From positions 1,997,839-2,061,838 of the forward strand of contig CAADRB010000014.1 in NCBI GenBank assembly GCA_900708905.1: 64,000 nucleotides of DNA. The letters run 5' to 3'. Origin of the DNA: Hymenolepis diminuta (taxonomy: Eukaryota; Platyhelminthes; Cestoda; Cyclophyllidea; Hymenolepididae). The stretch's first letter is position 1; the number at the start of each line of letters is the position of its first letter. The notes beneath the pieces were generated by a model, which worked only from the letters and a program-made list of their open reading frames with translations, ran no database searches and was not told the DNA's origin. This document shows, piece by piece, positions 58,601-64,000 of the stretch. The position numbers were made by a program, and so were the translations under genes.

Positions 58601-61600
58601 CGTATATGTGTGGCAGGAGGGTATTCGGAAAATGTAGCGTACGAGGAACGAATTCCATGCACAGCATTTTATAAATTCTGCTTTTCATATCCATCTGAGG
58701 TTAAATACTGGAAGTCCATAACATTTTTATTATGACACTCAAAGTATTGAAATTTTACAACTCTTGGTCATGTGACGGAGGAAAATGTAACAAATACATG
58801 CATTGATTGGTTAGACAAGTACCTTCGATCCTCTGAATGTGTAGGTATTTTCCACCACTTAACTTTAGGCGGAGAATGAGTGGCATCTTAAATCTTCGTT
58901 GCGGCACAAAATTCGCAACTAACTTGAACTTCTACTATATTAACCAACTAATCATTGAATTCCGTATGCATCAATTTGCCATCCTCATTCCCCCAAAATT
59001 CAGAAGACGGGATAGTAATTGAATGCATCCTATTGGGTTATTAAAAAAGAGGCTTGTGTTTTGGGTGATCTGTTTGGCAGTTTTTGCAAGCAGCTCATTA
59101 ACAAAGGGGGACGTAGAAAAGTTTTCATACATGCCTAGGTAGGAAAAAGCGTACATCCTGATGGGGGTAGTGGATTACAACTAAGTCGTTGTTTGTCTTT
59201 CTTTTGGAGAAACATTCTGCTGCCCTTCTTTTGACTAAATATAGCTAGTACGATAGTTCATTCCGTCCAGTGGAAATCGAACCCGTGCCCTCTGATTTCG
59301 TTGACGTGGATGTTGACAATGACGACTCTTCGGCTTATGTACATAAAACATTTCTTTGGCTTCCCTTTATTTCTTGTGATGGAAACTCGTTAAACCAGTT
59401 AATGAAGATTATTAATTTGTACTCAAGGTCTTTAATATCTGATGGCACCCCCCCAGTGGAAGTGGGGTAGTTTTTTACACAATGACGACTGTTGTAATGA
59501 AGTAGACGTATAGAATATGCATTAAGTAGTTGTGTAGTCATTGCTTTTTTTCTCATGGATGAAATGAACTACCTATGCATAGTTCCATGTTAATCTGTGT
59601 TAAAAGCACTTGTGTTCTCAATGATTTGTTAACTCCTACGTTAATCTATGTCAATCCGTCGTTTTAATATATTTGAAAACATAAATCAGTACTATCTTGT
59701 ACTCCCTTAATCAATCATCGTTGGCATTTATGTTCTAACTGAGTCAAACATTTTACTGAATTGTGTTGTGTTTTCATTAAGTCTTTATCATCTCATTATA
59801 TGTGATTGAGTGAAAAAATAATGCATATGGAAATATTATGCTTGCATAAATTAAACCACTTTTTGTCTTCCCTACGGAATAATGCTTCTAAGTAATTCAA
59901 TTATTATGAAAGCTCTTGTAATATCCGTGTGATATCCAAATAGGCTACTTTTAAAAAAGTTTTCACTGGTTTGTGCGTGTGGAGGTCCTGCATATTTTGG
60001 GCTCGAATCTAACCGCTTGTTTTTGTTGCTCTTTATATATCAGATTTCTTAGGTTTATTTTCAAGTAATTCCTATGTTTTCTTTGGGTTTCAAAAATAAT
60101 TATAATGTTTTGGGTGCACAATTGGCACAATATTCAGCCTCCACTCTGTTCGTTCAGAGGCTACGAGGTCGTCGTTCATTGCTGCACATCCAGTGATGTG
60201 GATGGCCAATCGCATTGGCTAATTCTTGTTAAGACAATGAGCTGTAGAATACTATGGAATATCGTTTATCTACGAGATTTAAGCATTGCTAAAAGTTCTT
60301 ATAATGTGCTTGGCGAGGGAGATCGAAAATCAGTATTTCAGAATCAAATAGTTTATTGATTTATCATTTTTTTAATTGTAAGTGGCCTAAGTTTATTAGT
60401 GAGAAGGGTGTACAACATAAAGAAATACGAATGTCTGAATATAAATAGTGGGGAGAAGAGAGCACGAGTACACCAGTAGTCCCATGTCTCCGTAGAGCCT
60501 TGGATGTTGATAGGATCTTCTGTCATGTTGCAAATATATTCTCATAAAAAAAGATACATTATTATTAGGAGGTTAGCGTAGTCTGTCCTAGTTAATCGTT
60601 GGGGGTTCCTTTATATGCTGTTTCTAACAACTGAAATAAGGTTCCATTTAAAATCCCAATTATCCTTTAACGTTCTAGAATCTGAAATCTTGAATGTCGT
60701 ATGACAGTTCTTGGTGTTCTTTGCATCTGAGTATGTACTTATGCAGCGATGCATCAACATCTTCGAAGTCGAATGATCTCATTTTGTGCCTATAACCAAA
60801 CGCGTCTTTGACTATTTAAATGCCTGGATATATTTTTAAGGGCCTATTTTTATTTCTTCCCTCTCCTGCTCGGGGAACTAAATGTTGCTGTTTTTTTCAT
60901 TAATTTTTTTGAAGAGATTCACAACGGATGACATTTTGATGTCTATGTCCTTTATAAGAATTATAGCCACTGGAAATGAGACTTCGTTCCGAATACGGAT
61001 TAGTGATCCCGTTAATAGTACAAGAGCACCACCTTCTATTCCGCATTTCACCGTTTTCGCTCGAATTCTCTTGAGGTGGAGATTTAAACTATTCAAGGCA
61101 GGGATTGACATTGACAGTTTTAGCTATGACGGACTGTTAAGCCAGACTTTTTTGTGTCTTTAGTATCTAGGTTTGAAAATTTTGACCAGAAACCGGAATT
61201 TGTAATGATCGCTTATCAATTTACATTTATTAATTATCTGCCCTTTTATGTTCTTTGCAGCTCCAATTGAAATCCTTCGAATTATTCCTCAAAAACATCT
61301 GTGTCAACCGAAGTCCCTTCCGCTTGATCCTAATCGGTGGTTGCCGTGACAACGAGGATTACATGCGAGTGCGTCGTCTACAAGAGGCTGCGAAACGTCT
61401 CGGTCTGTCCGACCAACAAGTCATCTTTGAGGTTAACGCGTCTTCGGAGACTGTAAAGAAATACCTCTCTGAGGCTACCATTAATCTGCATACTATGGTT
61501 GATGAACACTTTGGAATTGGTGAGAATAAATTTTAATTTCTTGAGTAAGAGAAGTAGGGGCTTGAGATGGATGTTGATGGAGTTTGAAGTTTGTTGTCAT

Positions 61601-62756
61601 GGGTCTAATAGATGACCAGAACCCTGGCTTAAACTGGGGGTTTAAAATGATACTAATTCCGTCAACCCAGCTACTTTACGAATTAGACCAAAGTAGGCTT
61701 GAAAATCCCTTTAAAAACAAATGATCTTCCTAAAGACAAATTGGATTCAGCAGGCCTTTTCAAGTGGAAGGGTCACCAGTATATTGGATGAATGGAAATG
61801 AGTGAGAGTGGAAAGGAGGAAAGAATAGGCATTAGGAGTCGGAAGACAAATGGCATCAGTACTGAACGAATTGAACTGCGGTTGTGATACAGAGTGCCCA
61901 TTGAGGTGTGATAGGGGAGTCGGCAGATTCTGAATTTTGTTTGTTGATGAACGATCGTTAAAAGATCATCTCTAGACAATTAGGACCCACAGGGATGAGT
62001 CAGTGTATGTACACTATAAACTATTGCCAGTAATTAAAGAGCATTGTCCACAATTGGCGCAGTTGTTAGCGTGCACGTTTGATTAGTCAGAGGTCATGAG
62101 ATCGATGTTCTTTGGTGCTCATCTAGTGATGCGGAAGGTCAGCTACACCGTAATTCTGGTTAGCGACAGGAGTAGTAAAAGGTGGGTTTCTCTACAGCTG
62201 TTGCAGTATATTCTCTTTACCCACATTAATGCTGTCAGCACTTTAATTAATGAGCTTGAAAAACTTATTTAATTTAAATGTTGAGGGTCCTAATGACCTT
62301 GTTGAACGTGATATTTTAATGGATAAGCATAGCAGAGGATTGGCTTTTCACTGAGTTTTGGTCTTTGTCTTGATTACGTCGGATAGGAATTTTTTTTAAT
62401 GCTTAAATATGTTTCAGTAGGTATAGTTTTCCACTTTCTTTGTAGGTATCGTAGAAGGAATGGCAGCTGGCTTAGTGACTGTTGCAAACAGATCTGGCGG
62501 ACCATTGATGGATATAATTGGTCCAGCATTGGCACAGCCTCGCATCGATCCTTCAACGGTTAAACCCACTCCTGTGGGTTATTTGGCTTCAGAAGATGTT
62601 GAATATGCGGATATATTTCAATATGTCCTTGTGGAAGCTACTCCTCGCCAACTGGATCCTTTGAGAAGTGCTGCTAAGAAACGTGCTCAATCCCTATTCT
62701 CAGAAACAGCTTTTTGTAAGGGGTGGCTACAGTTTGTGCACAGATTAAGCGACTAA
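55601..62756 (+). CDS. ALG11: GDP-Man:Man3GlcNAc2-PP-dolichol alpha-1,2-mannosyltransferase (ALG11)
   Basis: Adds the fourth and fifth mannoses to the dolichol-linked oligosaccharide on the cytosolic face of the ER. Coding exons: 55601-56084, 56909-57321, 61261-61519, 62446-62756. Phases are continuous, giving 488 residues against about 490 for human ALG11, so the protein looks complete. Residues 2-26 form the N-terminal membrane anchor (FAIFILIWISLWILFVIGLL). Motifs: FFHPYCNSGGGGERVLW at about 49-64, GARCGAYVHFPTISTDM, AVAVNSTWTMSHI, ILYPPCPC, SIGQFRPEKNH and LILIGGCRD. The GT4-family EX7E motif is present as EHFGIGIVE (Glu 381 and 389), split by the last intron. The C terminus is FCKGWLQFVHRLSD. 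Start choice: the ATG directly before the membrane anchor, with no longer in-frame extension seen. Confidence 0.96.
56630..56710 (-). repeat. tRNA-like SINE, reverse orientation, partial
   Basis: Minus-strand CAACGTCAGAGGTCACGAGT followed by TCGATTACTTCC. In ALG11 intron 1. Confidence 0.5.
57870..58000 (+). repeat. tRNA-like SINE
   Basis: CCGTGGTTAACGTGTACTCC (A-box-like), CAGAAGTCACGGGATCGATA (B-box-like) and a 3' part ...GTGGTTAACCGCACGGGTTG. Confidence 0.6.
59255..59330 (-). repeat. tRNA-like SINE, reverse orientation, partial
   Basis: Minus-strand ATCAGAGGGCACGGGTTCGA followed by TTTCCACTGG. This is one of the best-preserved B-box-like sequences in the window. Confidence 0.55.
60110..60240 (+). 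repeat. tRNA-like SINE
   Basis: TTCAGAGGCTACGAGGTCGT, then CATCCAGTGATGTGGATGGC and CCAATCGCATTGGCTAATTC. The order is the same as at 62045-62180. Confidence 0.55.
61640..61900 (+). repeat. dispersed repeat family R1, copy
   Basis: ATGATCTTCCTAAAG, CAGCAGGCCTTTTCAAGTGG, CAGTATATTGGATGAATGGA, GGAAAGGAGGAAAGAATAGG and CATCAGTACTGAACGAATT match the other R1 copies in order. In ALG11 intron 3. Confidence 0.5.
62045..62180 (+). repeat. tRNA-like SINE
   Basis: AATTGGCGCAGTTGTTAGCG (A-box-like), AGTCAGAGGTCATGAGATCG (B-box-like), then CATCTAGTGATGCGGAAGGT and CGTAATTCTGGTTAGCGACA. In ALG11 intron 3. Confidence 0.65.
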
Positions 62757-63711
62757 TTGTGGTGGGTTGTTATTGTGTATTTTCTTTTTTTCCCATTACT
62801 TATTTCGGTGATTTTAAACGTAATGGTGTTTTTTTCTAGACAAGGATTTATGTTCATAAATTTCCTCAGTTTTGACTAGTAAAATGTCTCATTTAATAAT
62901 TTGAATGTTGTGTTTTTGTTGTATAAATTATTTTTCCAGTCCGTAGTTTTAAAAACCAAGGACCGTTAACTGGCTATATTATTGCCTCTCTTGGGTGGTG
63001 ATGATGAGAGAGGGTGGTGATAGTGAGAATTGAGGAAAAAGATTACCCTTGAGACTGCTAAGCCTAATTAGCATGGTAAAACTAAAGGTCGGGAAATATA
63101 TAATCAGTTGATATCCCGAGAAATGAATCATAAGTAGAACGACTTTAAGTGAAAAACTGAGTTAAAACAGCTGGCGAATTAACAACAGCCAAAAATAGAC
63201 AGAGGGAAGTCAGTTTTTTAAAAAGAGATTTACAAAACTAGTGTGCGGAAGACGGTGATTGGTTCTGTAAAAGTCTAGGCTGGTACTTTGGAAATCAATG
63301 AACTAGAGAAAAGTAGACCCAGAGTAATACGGTTACAAGCATTTAGAGCAGTTTACAGAAGTTAAATTAAGCTAGATTCATGAACAAAAAGGAGGCGTTC
63401 ATTTAGGTGATTTGAAATTCACTAAAGGTTAATGCTCGGACAAGATGAAGAAATATCAGAATTCCTAAAAATTTCCCGAAGTTTTAAAAGTTAATACACA
63501 GGAAACCGGTTACCTGCTCAACCACATTATAAAAGTTGATCAAATCGCGCCGAAGATTTAGTATGGTCTTTGCAGTTACGTTGACCTTCGTCAAATCATT
63601 TTCCTTCGTCGAAACTCAAGGGAGCAAGTTAACATGTTTTAGTGGAAAAGCATTACTAAAACAAACACTTAATATGCTAATTGCACTAAACTCAAAACTT
63701 GAATCGACATA
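62757..63711. other. intergenic, no recognised gene
   Basis: ALG11 3' flank followed by GA-rich sequence up to the second mariner copy. No exon or RNA gene is supported. A 68-codon frame at 63536-63742 runs into the transposon end and is not a gene. Confidence 0.6.
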
Positions 63712-63713
63712 TA

Positions 63714-63743
63714 ACACATGGGCTGAAAGGTCCCGGGCCTAAC
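63714..63743 (+). repeat. terminal inverted repeat of mariner copy 2
   Basis: About 30 bases, matching both ends of copy 1 (20854-20883, and 22201-22230 reversed). Confidence 0.85.
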
Positions 63744-63775
63744 AAAAAAAACAGTTTTTTGGTTCAAAATTAGCT

Positions 63776-64000
63776 TTATTCATCAACGTAATCTCCATCA
63801 AGAGCAACGCGATCATCCCAGCGCCGCTCTAACATTTAAATACCACTTTTGTAGAACGATTTATCTTTTGCCTCAGAATAGGCCTCAGTTTCAGCGATAA
63901 CCTCTTCATTCGTGCCAAATTTCTTACCGGCGAGCATTTTTTTAGGTCTGCGAACAGCCAGTAGTCGCTGGGAGCCAAATCTGGCGAATACGGTGGATGT
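63776..64000 (-). pseudogene. mariner transposase C-terminus, with premature stop
   Basis: Encodes PPYSPDLAPSDYWLF through to GDYVDE and the terminal stop at 63776-63778. At 63836-63838 an in-frame TAA replaces the Glu codon of copy 1 (between SGI and MLERRW), so this copy is also inactive. Several other substitutions lie close by, while the upstream 150 or so bases match copy 1. Confidence 0.88.

Larger units (their letters stand above)
57322..61260 (+). other. large ALG11 intron 2
   Basis: About 3.9 kb, between the exon ending RPEKNHF and the exon starting LQLKSFELF. Holds at least three SINE copies (57880, 59255, 60110) and no supported exon. Open frames at 60105-60359 and 60882-61163 lack motifs. 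Confidence 0.7.
63714..64000 (-). mobile_element. mariner-family transposon copy 2, 3' end, continues beyond window
   Basis: The terminal inverted repeat starts at 63714 (ACACATGGGCTGAAAGGTCC) after a TA at 63712-63713. On the minus strand, 64000 to 63776 aligns with 21943-22167 of copy 1 and is nearly identical for the first 150 or so bases. The orientation is opposite to copy 1. Confidence 0.92.

Overview
The window looks like nuclear DNA from an AT-rich metazoan genome with large introns, most likely a flatworm. That placement is inference. It rests on split genes whose introns range from about 34-42 nt to about 4 kb, on the low GC, on many degenerate interspersed repeats and on a mariner-family transposon. 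No prokaryotic, organellar or viral gene organisation is visible.

Layout. (1) 968-17544, plus strand: a receptor-type protein tyrosine phosphatase, 5'-incomplete, with seven fibronectin-III exons, a transmembrane exon, one intact catalytic domain and a short Tyr-containing tail. (2) 17545-20853: intergenic, with one unrecognised ORF on the minus strand. (3) 20854-22230: a mariner transposon with terminal inverted repeats and a TA duplication, interrupted by a 679-base gap. (4) 22233-27033: repeat-rich intergenic DNA. (5) 27034-34379, minus: a myotubularin-family phosphoinositide 3-phosphatase of the MTMR6/7/8 type, complete except for its first coding exon. (6) 37739-about 38480, plus: an ankyrin-repeat gene fragment with a frameshift. 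(7) 38485-44014: repeats. (8) 44015-51845, minus: a complete PP2A regulatory subunit B (B55/PPP2R2) gene of nine coding exons, about 699 aa, with large extra acidic segments. (9) 51846-55600: intergenic region between divergent genes. (10) 55601-62756, plus: a complete ALG11 mannosyltransferase gene of four coding exons, 488 aa. (11) 63714-64000, minus: the 3' end of a second mariner copy.

The genes are not an operon and are not obviously one pathway. ALG11 acts in dolichol-linked oligosaccharide assembly at the ER. The RPTP and B55 act in phosphotyrosine and Ser/Thr phosphatase signalling, and the myotubularin acts on endosomal phosphoinositides. I placed exon boundaries by requiring GT/AG signals, continuous reading phase and agreement with known family motifs. 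Every boundary listed keeps frame. Four dispersed repeat families and one additional repeat pair were recognised by eye: a tRNA-like SINE and several unnamed repeats. Their limits are approximate.
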